This document shows, in pieces, positions 37,535 through 46,881 of a DNA stretch of 64,000 bases. Every line of letters begins with the position of its first letter. Position 1 is the stretch's first letter. The position numbers and the translations under genes were made by a program. The DNA comes from Streptomyces sp. NBC_00190 (GTDB taxonomy: Bacteria > Actinomycetota > Actinomycetes > Streptomycetales > Streptomycetaceae), in the NCBI RefSeq assembly GCF_036203305.1, contig NZ_CP108131.1:6572001-6636000 (forward strand), given 5' to 3'. The notes below the pieces were generated by a model that did no database searches, was not told where the DNA came from, and was given only the letters and a program-made list of their open reading frames with translations.

Positions 37535-38826
37535 CCAACCCGATCCCCCTGCACAGCCGCCACCTCACCGTCATGCCCGACTGGCTCGCGCTCTACTACG
37601 ACCGCCCCATCGAGCTCACCCACGGCGAGGGCCGCCACGTCTGGGACGCCGACGGCAACCGCTACCTCGACTTCTTCGGCGGCATCCTCACCACGATGAC
37701 CGCCCACGCCCTGCCCGAGGTCACCAAGGCCGTCTCCGAACAGGCCGGGAGGATCATCCACTCCTCCACCCTGTACCTCAACCGGCCGATGGTCGAACTG
37801 GCCGAGCGGGTCGCCGCGCTGTCCGGCATCCCCGAGGCCCGGGTCTTCTTCACCACCTCCGGCACCGAGGCCAACGACACGGCCCTGCTGCTCGCGACGA
37901 CGTACCGCCGCTCCAACCAGATCCTGGCGATGCGCAACAGCTACCACGGCCGGTCCTTCTCCACCGTCTCCGTCACCGGAAACCGCAGCTGGTCCCCGAC
38001 CAGCCTCTCCCCGCTCCAGACGTACTACGTCCACGGCGCCGTCCGCACCCGCGGCCCCTTCGCGGAGCTGTCCGACACCGAGTTCACCGCCGCCGCCGTG
38101 GCCGACCTGGAGGACGTGCTCGGCCAGGCCCGAGGCGGAGTGGCCGCGCTCATCGCCGAACCGATCCAGGGCGTCGGCGGATTCACCTCCCCGCCCGACG
38201 GCCTGTACGGGGCCTTCCGCGAGGTCCTGGACCGGCACGGCATCCTGTGGATCAGCGACGAGGTGCAGACCGGCTGGGGCCGCACGGGCGAGCACTTCTG
38301 GGGCTGGCAGGCCCACGCCCAGAACGGCCCGCCGGACATCCTCACCTTCGCCAAGGGCATCGGCAACGGCATGTCCATCGGCGGGGTCGTGGCCCGTGCC
38401 GAGGTGATGAACTGCCTGGACTCCAACTCCATCTCCACCTTCGGCGGCTCCCCGGTCACCATGGCGGCCGGCGCCGCCAACCTCGCGTACCTGCTGGAAC
38501 ACGACCTCCAGGGCAACGCCCGCCGCGTCGGCGGCCTGCTGCTGGAGCGGCTGCGCGCGATCGCCGCCCACGTGCCCGCCGTACGGGAGGTGCGCGGCCG
38601 GGGCCTGATGGCCGGCCTGGAGCTGACCCGGCCCGGCACCGACCAGGCCGACCCGGAGGCGGCAGCGGCCGTCCTGGAGGCCGCCCGCGCGGGCGGCCTG
38701 CTGATCGGCAAGGGCGGCGGTCACAACACCAGCGTGCTGCGCATCGCGCCGCCGCTCTCCCTCACCGTCGCCGAGGCGGAAGAGGGTGCCGAGATCCTCG
38801 AACAGGCGCTCCGCAGCATCCAGTAG
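37531..38826 (+). CDS. Class III aminotransferase (beta-alanine/AGXT2-like)
   Basis: A 431-aa PLP enzyme of the acetylornithine/AGXT2 class, with FFTTSGTEANDTALLLAT, the Asp-containing ILWISDEVQTGWGRTG and the PLP Lys in LTFAKGIGNGMSIGG. In this operon it most likely transfers the amino group of beta-alanine to pyruvate or 2-oxoglutarate, giving malonate semialdehyde. The GTG start overlaps the upstream amidohydrolase stop. Confidence 0.92.
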   Translation: MTNPIPLHSRHLTVMPDWLALYYDRPIELTHGEGRHVWDADGNRYLDFFGGILTTMTAHALPEVTKAVSEQAGRIIHSSTLYLNRPMVELAERVAALSGIPEARVFFTTSGTEANDTALLLATTYRRSNQILAMRNSYHGRSFSTVSVTGNRSWSPTSLSPLQTYYVHGAVRTRGPFAELSDTEFTAAAVADLEDVLGQARGGVAALIAEPIQGVGGFTSPPDGLYGAFREVLDRHGILWISDEVQTGWGRTGEHFWGWQAHAQNGPPDILTFAKGIGNGMSIGGVVARAEVMNCLDSNSISTFGGSPVTMAAGAANLAYLLEHDLQGNARRVGGLLLERLRAIAAHVPAVREVRGRGLMAGLELTRPGTDQADPEAAAAVLEAARAGGLLIGKGGGHNTSVLRIAPPLSLTVAEAEEGAEILEQALRSIQ

Positions 38827-38836
38827 GGGGACTTCC

Positions 38837-40237
38837 ATGAGCATCCGCACCCTGATCCGCGGCGGCCTGGTGGTCACCGCCGCCGACGAACTCCACGCGG
38901 ACGTCCTGATCGAGGACGGCCGCGTGGCGGCCCTGGCCGCGCACGGCTCCGCGGCAGCCGAGGCCTGGACGGCCGGCCGCACGATCGACGCGAGCGGGAA
39001 GTACGTCATCCCGGGCGGCGTCGACGCGCACACCCACATGGAGCTCCCGTTCGGCGGCACCTCGGCCTCGGACACGTTCGAGACCGGAACCCGGGCCGCC
39101 GCCTGGGGCGGCACCACAACGATCGTCGACTTCGCCGTCCAGAGCGTGGGCCACTCCCTGCGCGAGGGCCTCGACACCTGGTACGACAAGGCCGACGGCA
39201 AGTGCGCCGTCGACTACGCCTTCCACATGATCCTCTCGGACGTCAACGAGGGCACCCTCAAGGAGATGGACCTCCTGGTGGGGGAGGGCGTCACGTCCTT
39301 CAAGCTGTTCATGGCCTACCCGGGCGTCTTCTACAGCGACGACGGGCAGATCCTGCGCGCCATGCAGCGCGGCGCCGCCAACGGCGGGCTGATCATGATG
39401 CACGCCGAGAACGGCATCGCCATCGACGTCCTCGTCGAACAGGCCCTGGCCCGCGGCGAGACCGACCCCCGCCACCACGGCGAGGTCCGCAGGGTGCTCC
39501 TCGAAGCCGAGGCCACCCACCGCGCCATCCAGCTCGCACGGGTCGCCGGAGCCCCCCTGTACGTCGTCCACGTCTCGGCGGAGGAGGCGGTGGCCGAGCT
39601 TGCCGCCGCCCGCGACAAGGGGCTGCCGGTCTTCGGGGAGACCTGCCCGCAGTACCTCTTCCTGTCCACCGACAACCTCGCCGAGCCCGACTTCCAGGGC
39701 GCCAAGTACGTCTGCTCCACCCCGCTGCGCCCGCGCGAGCACCAGGAGGCGCTCTGGCGGGGGCTGCGCACCAACGACCTCCAGGTGGTCTCCACCGACC
39801 ACTGCCCCTTCTGCTTCCGCGGCCAGAAGGAGCTGGGCCGCGGTGACTTCTCCAAGATCCCCAACGGACTGCCCGGGGTGGAGAACCGCATGGACCTCCT
39901 CCACCAGGCCGTCGTGGACGGGCACATCAGCCGCCGCCGCTGGATCGAGATCGCCTGCGCGACCCCGGCCCGGATGTTCGGCATCTACCCGCAGAAGGGC
40001 ACCATCGCGCCGGGTTCCGATGCCGACATCGTCCTCTACGATCCGCACGCCGAGCAGGTCATCTCCGCCGAGACCCACCACATGAACGTGGACTACTCGG
40101 CGTACGAGGGCAAGCGGATCACCGGACGCGTCGACACGGTGCTCTCCCGCGGCGAACTCGTCATCGACCGGCGCGAGTACACGGGCCGGGCCGGCCACGG
40201 GGTCTTCGTCCCCCGCACCACCTGCCAGTACCTGTAA
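38837..40237 (+). CDS. hydA: Dihydropyrimidinase / D-hydantoinase
   Basis: A 466-aa cyclic amidohydrolase that opens dihydrouracil or hydantoin rings. Metal-site motifs are DAHTHMELPFGGT (HxH), TSFKLFMAYPG with the Lys that is carbamylated, YVVHVSAEE, FGETCPQYL and STDHCPFCF (Asp). It supplies the N-carbamoyl substrate for the nitrilase-family enzyme two genes upstream. GGGGGA precedes the ATG at 38837. Confidence 0.94.
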   Translation: MSIRTLIRGGLVVTAADELHADVLIEDGRVAALAAHGSAAAEAWTAGRTIDASGKYVIPGGVDAHTHMELPFGGTSASDTFETGTRAAAWGGTTTIVDFAVQSVGHSLREGLDTWYDKADGKCAVDYAFHMILSDVNEGTLKEMDLLVGEGVTSFKLFMAYPGVFYSDDGQILRAMQRGAANGGLIMMHAENGIAIDVLVEQALARGETDPRHHGEVRRVLLEAEATHRAIQLARVAGAPLYVVHVSAEEAVAELAAARDKGLPVFGETCPQYLFLSTDNLAEPDFQGAKYVCSTPLRPREHQEALWRGLRTNDLQVVSTDHCPFCFRGQKELGRGDFSKIPNGLPGVENRMDLLHQAVVDGHISRRRWIEIACATPARMFGIYPQKGTIAPGSDADIVLYDPHAEQVISAETHHMNVDYSAYEGKRITGRVDTVLSRGELVIDRREYTGRAGHGVFVPRTTCQYL

Positions 40238-40249
40238 GGAGTGTCCGCC

Positions 40250-41251
40250 ATGGACTTCGGCCTCGTCCTGCAAACCGATCCACCGGCTTCGCAGGTCATC
40301 AGTCTCATGCGCCGTGCCGAGCGCAACGGGTTCCGCTACGGCTGGACCTTCGACTCCGCCGTGTTGTGGCAGGAGCCGTTCGTCATCTACAGCCAGATCC
40401 TGGAGCACACCCGAAAACTGCACGTCGGGCCGATGGTCACCAACCCGGGTACCCGCACCTGGGAGGTCACCGCCTCCACGTTCGCCACCCTCAACGACAT
40501 GTTCGGCAACCGCACCGTGTGCGGGATCGGGCGCGGGGACTCGGCGATGCGCGTCGCCGGGCGCGCGCCGAACACCCTGGCCCGGCTCGGCGAGGCCATC
40601 GAGGTGATCCGCGACCTCGCCGAGGGCCGGGAGGCGGTCGTCGACGGCAACCCGATCCGCATTCCCTGGATCCGGGACGGGAAGCTGCCGGTATGGATGG
40701 CCGCGTACGGCCCGAAGGCCCTTGCCCTGGCCGGGCAGAAGGCGGACGGGTTCATCCTCCAGCTCGCCGACCCCTACCTCACGGAGTGGATGGTCAAGTC
40801 GGTCCGCCAGGCCGCAGTGGAGGCAGGCCGCGACCCGGCCGCGATCACCATCTGCGTGGCGGCCCCCGCGTACGTGGGCACGGACCTCGCCCACGCCCGC
40901 GACCAGTGCCGGTGGTTCGGCGGAATGGTCGGCAACCACGTCGCCGACCTGGTCTCGCGCTACGGCGAGCACTCCTCGATGGTCCCCGACGAGCTCACCG
41001 AGTACATCAAGGCCCGCCAGGGCTACGACTACAGCCACCACGGCCGCACCGGGAACCCGTCCGCGGACTTCGTCCCCGACGAGATCGTCGACCGCTTCTG
41101 CCTGCTCGGCCCGCCCGAGGCCCACATCGAGAAGCTGCGCGCCCTGCGCGACCTCGGCGTCGACCAGTTCGCCCTCTACGACATGCACGACGCGAAGGAG
41201 GCCACGATCGACGCCTACGGGACGCACGTCATCCCCGCGCTGAGCAGCTGA
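40250..41251 (+). CDS. LLM-class F420-dependent oxidoreductase (TIGR03842-like)
   Basis: A 333-aa luciferase-like oxidoreductase (MDFGLVLQTDPPASQVISL, CGIGRGDSAMRVAGR, LPVWMAAYGPKALALAGQKADGFILQ). This subgroup is repeatedly found beside dihydropyrimidinase in actinobacteria, so it may act on dihydropyrimidines or a related ring compound, possibly replacing a classical dihydropyrimidine dehydrogenase; that role is inference. AAGGAG lies before ATG 40250. The gene ends at a bidirectional terminator. Confidence 0.88.
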   Translation: MDFGLVLQTDPPASQVISLMRRAERNGFRYGWTFDSAVLWQEPFVIYSQILEHTRKLHVGPMVTNPGTRTWEVTASTFATLNDMFGNRTVCGIGRGDSAMRVAGRAPNTLARLGEAIEVIRDLAEGREAVVDGNPIRIPWIRDGKLPVWMAAYGPKALALAGQKADGFILQLADPYLTEWMVKSVRQAAVEAGRDPAAITICVAAPAYVGTDLAHARDQCRWFGGMVGNHVADLVSRYGEHSSMVPDELTEYIKARQGYDYSHHGRTGNPSADFVPDEIVDRFCLLGPPEAHIEKLRALRDLGVDQFALYDMHDAKEATIDAYGTHVIPALSS

Positions 41252-41281
41252 CGTCACCGGTCCTCGCCATCCGCCCGACGC

Positions 41282-41318
41282 GGCGCCGGCCCCCGTTCTT
41301 CAGCGCGGGGCCGGCGCC
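41282..41318. terminator. Bidirectional terminator
   Basis: A perfect 12-bp stem (41282-41293 with 41307-41318) and 13-nt loop; the loop contains the stop codon of the convergent amidohydrolase gene (41300-41302). Confidence 0.8.
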
Positions 41319-42511
41319 GGGGAGCCGGCCGGGACGTGGGGGCGGCCGGCGGACATCGTCAGGCGGACGTCGCGCAGGGCGGCCAGATCGGCCAGTGGGT
41401 CGCCGGTGACGGCGATCAGGTCGGCGCGGTAGCCCGGGGCGAGGCGTCCGGTGTCGGAGGCGATGCCCAGGGCGAGGGCGGCCTCGACCGTGGCCGCGTC
41501 GATGGCCTCGGCGGGGGAGAAGCCGATGTGGCGGAAGAACTCCAGGCTCGACACGAAGCCGTCGAAGACGGCGTGCGCCACGCCCGCGTCCGTGCCCGCG
41601 ATGAGCCGTACCCCCTGACCGGCCATCCAGCGCAGGCGGTCGAACATCTCCTCGGCCCGCTCCGGGCCGAAGCGCCGCGCGAAGCCGCGCCAGTCCGGGC
41701 TCGCCGCGGGACAGACCCGGATCCCCTTCGCCGCGATCTCGGCGACCAGGTCCTCCCGCACGTCGAAGCCGTCCCGCGCCATCCAGGTGCAGTGCTCGAT
41801 CGTGTCGACGCCCGCCGCCACCGCCGCCGCGATGCCCTCGGTGCCGTGCGCGTGTGCGGCCACCGGCAGACCGGCGCGGCGGGCCTCGGCCACCACCAGG
41901 CCCAGTTCCCCGGCGGTGAACTGGGCCTCCCAGACCGGCGGGCCGCCCTTGGTGATGCCACCGCCGGTGGCCATCACCTTGATCACGTCGACGCCGTCCC
42001 GCACGTTGCGCCTGACCAGGCCGCGCAGGGCCTCCTCGTCGCTCACCTCGCCGCCGAAGAACCAGCAGTGGCCGCCGGGGCGGGTCAGCGGGGTCCCGGC
42101 GCTGAGGATGCGCGGACCGGGTGCGGCGTCCTGCTCGATCGAGTGCCGCAGGCGCAGGGCGAGGCCGCCCCGGTCCCCGAGGTCCCGTACGGTCGTCACG
42201 CCGCTGTCGAGCAGGAGCCGGGCCCGCTCGGCCATCCCGGCCAGCAGTCCGGTGTCATCGGTGTCGAGGAGGGCGGTGACGGGGTCCGGCCCGGCGTCGA
42301 GGGCCAGGTGGACATGGCAGTCGATCAGTCCGGGCAGCACCGTGCCGTCGGGGAACGAGACGACCGTTGCCCCGGCTGCGGCCAAGGGTGCGATCTCGGC
42401 CCGCGGGCCCACGCCTGCGATCGTCCCGCCGCGGACCAGTACGGCGCCGTCGCGCAGCCGCTGACCGCCGGGCCCCGTGACGAGCTGCCCGGCAGTGATC
42501 AAGTACTCCAT
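41300..42511 (-). CDS. Metal-dependent amidohydrolase (imidazolonepropionase/prolidase-like)
   Basis: A 403-aa amidohydrolase-superfamily protein with HVHLALDAGPD (HxH), VIKVMATGGGI (Lys), PVAAHAHGTEGI and TIEHCTWM (His ligands), and IAGTDAGVAH (Asp). It matches the group acting on dipeptides, N-acyl amino acids or small heterocycles; the substrate is not assignable. It lies next to, but convergent with, the pyrimidine operon. ATG at 42511 has GAAGGTG upstream. Confidence 0.87.
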   Translation of the reverse strand: MEYLITAGQLVTGPGGQRLRDGAVLVRGGTIAGVGPRAEIAPLAAAGATVVSFPDGTVLPGLIDCHVHLALDAGPDPVTALLDTDDTGLLAGMAERARLLLDSGVTTVRDLGDRGGLALRLRHSIEQDAAPGPRILSAGTPLTRPGGHCWFFGGEVSDEEALRGLVRRNVRDGVDVIKVMATGGGITKGGPPVWEAQFTAGELGLVVAEARRAGLPVAAHAHGTEGIAAAVAAGVDTIEHCTWMARDGFDVREDLVAEIAAKGIRVCPAASPDWRGFARRFGPERAEEMFDRLRWMAGQGVRLIAGTDAGVAHAVFDGFVSSLEFFRHIGFSPAEAIDAATVEAALALGIASDTGRLAPGYRADLIAVTGDPLADLAALRDVRLTMSAGRPHVPAGSPAPAPR

Positions 42512-42558
42512 GGACTCACACCTTCGTGTCGGTCGCCCCGCAGGATCCGGCGGAGCGG

Positions 42559-43689
42559 TCATGCGGCCCCAAGCGCGTCCGAGAGCAGCAGGAGCTGGTG
42601 CACGTCGTCGTCGAGGCTGTCGCCCCGGGGGAGGGCGATCGCCACCGCCCCGGACGGGGCGGGCACCCCGGCCGAGTACTCCCGCAGCGCCCGGCGCAGG
42701 TGTCCAGCCACGACGTCAGGCGGCAGCCCGCCGACCGGCCCGGCCTCGGTGAGGGGCGCGAGGTACGGGCTGAGCCGTACGAGCCCGTCCCGGCACTCCA
42801 CCACGCGCCGGTAATAACGCCGGTGTGCACCGAGCGGGCCCCGCCAGGCGGGCCAGTCGCGCCAGCCGCCGGACGGCGCCGGGTGCAGGGCGTTCTCGGG
42901 GAACGCCGTGTGCAGCGCCGTCCACAGCGGAGTGAGCCGGCGGTAGGCGCGCCGGTGCCGCCACCGCAGGCGCAGCGCCGTCAGCCGGTCGGCCACCCCG
43001 GGGTACAGGACGCCGACGACGAAGAGCGGAATCGCCAGGTCCAGCAGCAGTTTGACGCTGGTGATCACAGCTGGGGGAACGGCGCCACCGCCGGCGCGGA
43101 CGAGGGTCAGCACGGCGCGCAGGGCGCCCGCGCCCACCATGCACGCCAGGGAGACGGCGACCAGCCGCAGTCCGACGGCGAGCGAGCCGCGTGCGGTCCC
43201 GACGTACCGCAGGGTCCACCACAGTGCCATCGCGAGCGCGTACGTCAGGTAGATCCCGGCCGCCAGGTAGAACACGGCGGTTCCGGCCACCCGCATGTCC
43301 GCCGTCGCGTAGACGTGGGTGCGCGCGGCGCGCGGGGTCGCGAGCGGGGCCGCCGTGATGACGACCGCGGTGATCACGAGCGGGATCAGCTCGATCCGGG
43401 CACGCCGGCGGCCGCTGCGCGGGTCCGAGGCCGATTGCAGATAGAAGCACATGAGCCAGTAGGCGGTGCCGAGCAGCAGGACGTTCTGCACCAGCTTCGT
43501 GGTTCCGGCGCCGGCCATGGCGTCGACATCGTCGGCGACGCTGCGCAGACCCATGGGGAAGGACAGGCAGGCGCAGAGGATGCAGTACGTCACGGCCTGA
43601 AGAGGACGGTCGTACGGGGCCTTGGCGATCTGGTGGATCATCCGGACGAGGGCGACCAGCAGGACCGCGCCGAGCAGGATCGTCAGCAC
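42559..43689 (-). CDS. MAB_1171c-family integral membrane protein
   Basis: A 376-aa protein with about seven hydrophobic segments in the first 230 residues and a soluble C-terminal domain (RHRRAYRRLTPLWTALHTAFP, LVRLSPYLAPLTEAG). This is the layout of the MAB_1171c putative transporter family, typically found after an XRE regulator and an ImmA/IrrE peptidase, as here. The GTG start is one base after the peptidase stop. Function is not known; a membrane effector controlled by the two upstream genes is plausible. Confidence 0.82.
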   Translation of the reverse strand: MLTILLGAVLLVALVRMIHQIAKAPYDRPLQAVTYCILCACLSFPMGLRSVADDVDAMAGAGTTKLVQNVLLLGTAYWLMCFYLQSASDPRSGRRRARIELIPLVITAVVITAAPLATPRAARTHVYATADMRVAGTAVFYLAAGIYLTYALAMALWWTLRYVGTARGSLAVGLRLVAVSLACMVGAGALRAVLTLVRAGGGAVPPAVITSVKLLLDLAIPLFVVGVLYPGVADRLTALRLRWRHRRAYRRLTPLWTALHTAFPENALHPAPSGGWRDWPAWRGPLGAHRRYYRRVVECRDGLVRLSPYLAPLTEAGPVGGLPPDVVAGHLRRALREYSAGVPAPSGAVAIALPRGDSLDDDVHQLLLLSDALGAA

Positions 43690-43690
43690 G

Positions 43691-44209
43691 TCACAGCCAC
43701 CCGCGCCGCTCGGTCAGCGCCCTCTGGATGCGCCCGGCCGAGGAGTCCCGTGGTGCGGGCCGGGCGACCTGATCGAGGAGGCGGGCCCATTCGAGGATGA
43801 TGGTGGCCATCGTCTCCGCCTCGCGTTCGCGCTCCTCGTCGTACGAACTGCGCCCCAGGAGCCGCTTGACCACGTCGAGGGAGATGTTCGGCATGATCGC
43901 GCCGAGCAGTGCGTCGTCGAGTTCACCGCTGTGGTGATCGGCCAGGATGTGCCCGACCTCGTGCACGATGATGTGGTCCTGGTGCGCCTTGCTGGTTTCC
44001 TGCTGGTAGAAGATGTAGTCGGTGGTGTCCGTGGCGATCCACAGCCCGTACGGGCCGTTCGCCGGGAGCCGGTAGGGGACCAGGTGGATGGGCCGGCCCC
44101 GGCGCTCTCCGAGGAGTCTGCACAGTACGGCGACGTCCAACGGCGGCTGGACCCCCAGCGACCGGAGTTCACGCTTGCAGCGCCGCCGTAACTCGCTCTC
44201 TTTCAGCAA
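43691..44209 (-). CDS. ImmA/IrrE-type metallopeptidase-like protein
   Basis: A 172-aa protein with the zinc-peptidase motif HEVGHILADH near residues 80-89 and a C-terminal region with EREREAETMATIILEWA. ImmA/IrrE proteases cleave a partner XRE repressor to release its targets; some databases label such genes as toxin components. TTG at 44209 is chosen because GGAGGAAG lies right before it, while the more distant ATG at 44248 has no ribosome site. The XRE gene is 78 bp upstream and the membrane-protein gene follows by one base. Confidence 0.85.
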   Translation of the reverse strand: MLKESELRRRCKRELRSLGVQPPLDVAVLCRLLGERRGRPIHLVPYRLPANGPYGLWIATDTTDYIFYQQETSKAHQDHIIVHEVGHILADHHSGELDDALLGAIMPNISLDVVKRLLGRSSYDEEREREAETMATIILEWARLLDQVARPAPRDSSAGRIQRALTERRGWL

Positions 44210-44287
44210 TCTTCCTCCCCCGTGCCACACCGGCCACACACGACCCATGCAACATGAGTCGGGTTCGGACAGACAGGGGGAATCAGG

Positions 44288-44749
44288 TCATGAATCCTGG
44301 GGCTCGCCCAGTGCGTCCTTGTCCGGAGTGCGCTGGGACAGTCCCTCCAGGGTCCGTACGCGCTCGATGAGTTCGCTGATCGAGTTCAGGCTCGCGGAGG
44401 AGAGGCCGGCGGCCCGCAGGGCGACGTGCTGGACGTTGGAGTCGCGAAGTGCCGCGAGGAGGGCGAGCTGCACGTGGACGTCGGAGGCGACCTGGTCGTT
44501 GAAGAAGTAGGCCGGAGGGACGCCGAAGAACTTGGCTATGCCTTCGAGGTGCTTGAGCGTCGGATTGTCGCGCTGGCCTTTGCGCAACAGCCAGATGTAG
44601 CTTCCGGAGATGGGTATTCCGGTCTCGGTGATGGCCCGGGCCACTTCTTCGGTGTTGTACGGCTGACGGCCGGCCGGTACCACCGTTTCGAACAGGTGAT
44701 TGATCTTGTCGGCAAGGGTGAGTCTCGCACCGCCGTCCGAGCTGGCCAA
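44288..44749 (-). CDS. XRE-family transcriptional regulator
   Basis: A 153-aa protein with an N-terminal helix-turn-helix region (LTLADKINHLFETVVPAG, YNTEEVARAITETGIPISGSYI, WLLRKGQRDNPTLKHLEGIA, FFGVPPAYFF) and a C-terminal helical part with a short heptad-like stretch. The TTG at 44749 is chosen because GGGAGGTG precedes it by five bases. The domain form (helix-turn-helix plus PAYFF) is typical of regulators paired with ImmA/IrrE peptidases in Streptomyces. It diverges from the SARP gene at 44977 and could also affect the cluster. Confidence 0.85.
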   Translation of the reverse strand: MASSDGGARLTLADKINHLFETVVPAGRQPYNTEEVARAITETGIPISGSYIWLLRKGQRDNPTLKHLEGIAKFFGVPPAYFFNDQVASDVHVQLALLAALRDSNVQHVALRAAGLSSASLNSISELIERVRTLEGLSQRTPDKDALGEPQDS

Positions 44750-44818
44750 GGTTGCACCTCCCTGTGTCCAGGGCAATCTACTGGCACGGCGTCGGGTGCG
44801 TCGACGCCCGGTGGCGTG

Positions 44819-44847
44819 TTGACACCTGTCGGAGCCGAGGCTAGCGT
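44819..44847 (+). promoter_or_regulatory. Promoter of SARP regulator gene
   Basis: TTGACA (44819-44824), a 17-bp spacer and TAGCGT (44842-44847) match the consensus of the principal sigma factor. Transcription would start near 44853, leaving a leader of about 120 nt that contains an inverted repeat GCAACTC/GAGTTGC around 44882-44910. Confidence 0.7.
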
Positions 44848-44976
44848 CCCCATCCGGATCGATCTTCGACTCATATTGGATGCAACTCGACTCGGGCGTA
44901 CCTGAGTTGCCGTGGCTCGTCCTGAAAACGAGCTCGTCACGGCGCCCGAGCCCGGAGAGCTCGGACGAGGGACGGC

Positions 44977-46881
44977 ATGGAACTTCGCATACTCGGACCG
45001 ATAGAAGCCTTCGACGGCGGCCGCCCCCGCTCGCTGGGCGGGATGCGGCCCAGAACCCTCCTCGCGGCCCTGGTCCTGGCGGGGGAGCACGGGCTGTCCC
45101 AGTACGAGATCCAGCAGGCGTTGTGGGGAGCGGCCCCGCCCGCGACGGTACGCGCCCAGGTGCACACGCACGTCTCCCGGCTGCGCAAGGCGCTGGGGGG
45201 CGCGGTCGAGTTCGTCCGGCTGCCCCGCGGGTACGGGCTGCGGGCGAGCGGCGCGACCGTGGACTACCTGGAGTTCGAACGCCTGGCCGCCCGCGGCCGC
45301 GACGCACAGGCGGCCGGACGGCTGGAACAGGCGTCCACCCTGTTCGCCGAGGCGCTGGCGCAGTGGCGAGGTCCCGCCCTCGCCGGTGCCACGGAGTTCC
45401 TGGACGCCTCGCAGGCCCCCAGGCTGGAGGAACTGCGGATGTCCGTACTGGAGGAGAAGACGGCCGCCGACCTCGCCCTCGGCCGGGCCCGTCACGTCGT
45501 CGGCGAGCTCACCGCGTCCGTCGCGCAGTTCCCCTTCCGTGAGCGGCTCCGGTCCCTGCTGATGAGCGCGCTCTGCCACAGCGGCGGGCAGGCCGAAGCC
45601 CTCACCGTCTACCACGAGGGCCGGGCCGTCCTCGCCGAACACCTCGGCGTGGACCCGGGGGAGGAACTCAACAGCACCTTCCAGTCCCTGCTCGCCGGCA
45701 CCCTGGACGCCCGTCGGCCGTCCCCGCGGGTCCCCGGCCCCACGGGCGAGGCTCCCTGCCGCGGTGACGGGGCGTACACCGCGCTGCCCCCGGACCTCGT
45801 GGACTTCACCGGCCGGCACGCCGAACTGCGCAGGCTCCGGCAGTGGCTGACCCCCGCACCGGACGACGCGGGCTGCACCGGGCCCGTCGTGGTCACCGGC
45901 ATGGCCGGCAGCGGCAAGACCGTACTGGCGGTGCGCGCCGCGTACGGCATCGCGCCCGCCTATCCCGATGGCCGGCTGTTCGCCCGCTGCCACGACGCCG
46001 GGGGCCGTCCTCGACCGCAGGCCGAGGTCGTCGACGACCTCCTGCGCGGCCTCGGTGAACGCCCTGACCCGGCGGTGGGGGCACAGGAGCGGATGTGGTT
46101 GTTACGCACCCTCCTCGACAGGCTGCGCTGCCTCGTCGTCCTCGACGGCGCCGACGAGGCGCAGGTGCATCCCCTGGTCTCCGGTGGCGGCCGGTCCCAG
46201 TTCCTGCTCACCGGGCGGCCGCGGTTCGCCGACCTGCCCGGTGTCCGTGTCCTGGCCCTGGGCGGCCTGGAGCCGCGCGAGGCACTGGACCTGCTCAACG
46301 GGATCACCTGCGGTTCGGCGGTCGCGGGGGGCCACCGGGAGGCGGCCGAGCGGCTGCTGCGCCTGTGCGACCTGCATCCCGCCACCATTCGCGCCGTAGC
46401 CGCGCAGCTGACCGCCCGGCCGCACTGGACGCCGGGCCATCTCGCCGACCGGCTGGCCGACCCCGGCCGCGACACCCTCGGCTTGCTGCGCATCGGTGAA
46501 CTCGACATCGGCGCGGCGCTGCTGTGCAGCGTCGCCGGGCTTCCCGACCGTCCCCGCCGCGCTCTGCGCGGGCTCGCCGGCCTGCGGATGCGGCACATCA
46601 CGGTGGGCGCGGCCGCCGTCGCGCTGGACCTGCCGACCGGGGCGACCGAGGACCTCCTCGAACTGCTGGTGGACGCCCACATGCTGGGCGTGGCCGGACC
46701 CGCCGGAGACGACGGCTTCGTCTTCGAGCTGCCCGGCCTGCTGATGTGCGTACTGACGGCCGACAGCGCTGCCGAGAACACGGAGAACGCGCAGACCACG
46801 GAGGGATCGGAGTTCGTGCGGGGCGAGGTCATCCGGCGCGGCGGTGCGCCGTGCCGGGCACGGCCTATAGCCGCTGTATAG
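44977..46881 (+). CDS. AfsR/SARP-family regulator with NB-ARC domain
   Basis: A 634-aa cluster activator. Residues about 1-90 form an OmpR-like winged helix (MELRILGPIEAFDGG, VHTHVSRLRKALGG), about 95-245 the bacterial transcriptional activation domain (FERLAARGRDAQAAG, VDPGEELNSTFQSLL), and about 265-600 an NB-ARC ATPase with Walker A VVTGMAGSGKTVLAV and Walker B CLVVLDGADEAQ. It lacks the C-terminal TPR block of AfsR, so it is a mid-size SARP. It has its own promoter and ends within 11-bp-spaced heptamer repeats that precede phzB, its likely target. Confidence 0.92.
   Translation: MELRILGPIEAFDGGRPRSLGGMRPRTLLAALVLAGEHGLSQYEIQQALWGAAPPATVRAQVHTHVSRLRKALGGAVEFVRLPRGYGLRASGATVDYLEFERLAARGRDAQAAGRLEQASTLFAEALAQWRGPALAGATEFLDASQAPRLEELRMSVLEEKTAADLALGRARHVVGELTASVAQFPFRERLRSLLMSALCHSGGQAEALTVYHEGRAVLAEHLGVDPGEELNSTFQSLLAGTLDARRPSPRVPGPTGEAPCRGDGAYTALPPDLVDFTGRHAELRRLRQWLTPAPDDAGCTGPVVVTGMAGSGKTVLAVRAAYGIAPAYPDGRLFARCHDAGGRPRPQAEVVDDLLRGLGERPDPAVGAQERMWLLRTLLDRLRCLVVLDGADEAQVHPLVSGGGRSQFLLTGRPRFADLPGVRVLALGGLEPREALDLLNGITCGSAVAGGHREAAERLLRLCDLHPATIRAVAAQLTARPHWTPGHLADRLADPGRDTLGLLRIGELDIGAALLCSVAGLPDRPRRALRGLAGLRMRHITVGAAAVALDLPTGATEDLLELLVDAHMLGVAGPAGDDGFVFELPGLLMCVLTADSAAENTENAQTTEGSEFVRGEVIRRGGAPCRARPIAAV

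Noticed and set aside
38762..41257. 831-codon minus-strand frame over the pyrimidine operon
   Set aside because: No family signature; plus-strand genes there have complete catalytic motifs and operon overlaps.
44288..45307. Long minus-strand extension of the XRE gene upstream of 44749
   Set aside because: It would run through the SARP promoter and SARP start; a strong ribosome site supports the TTG start.
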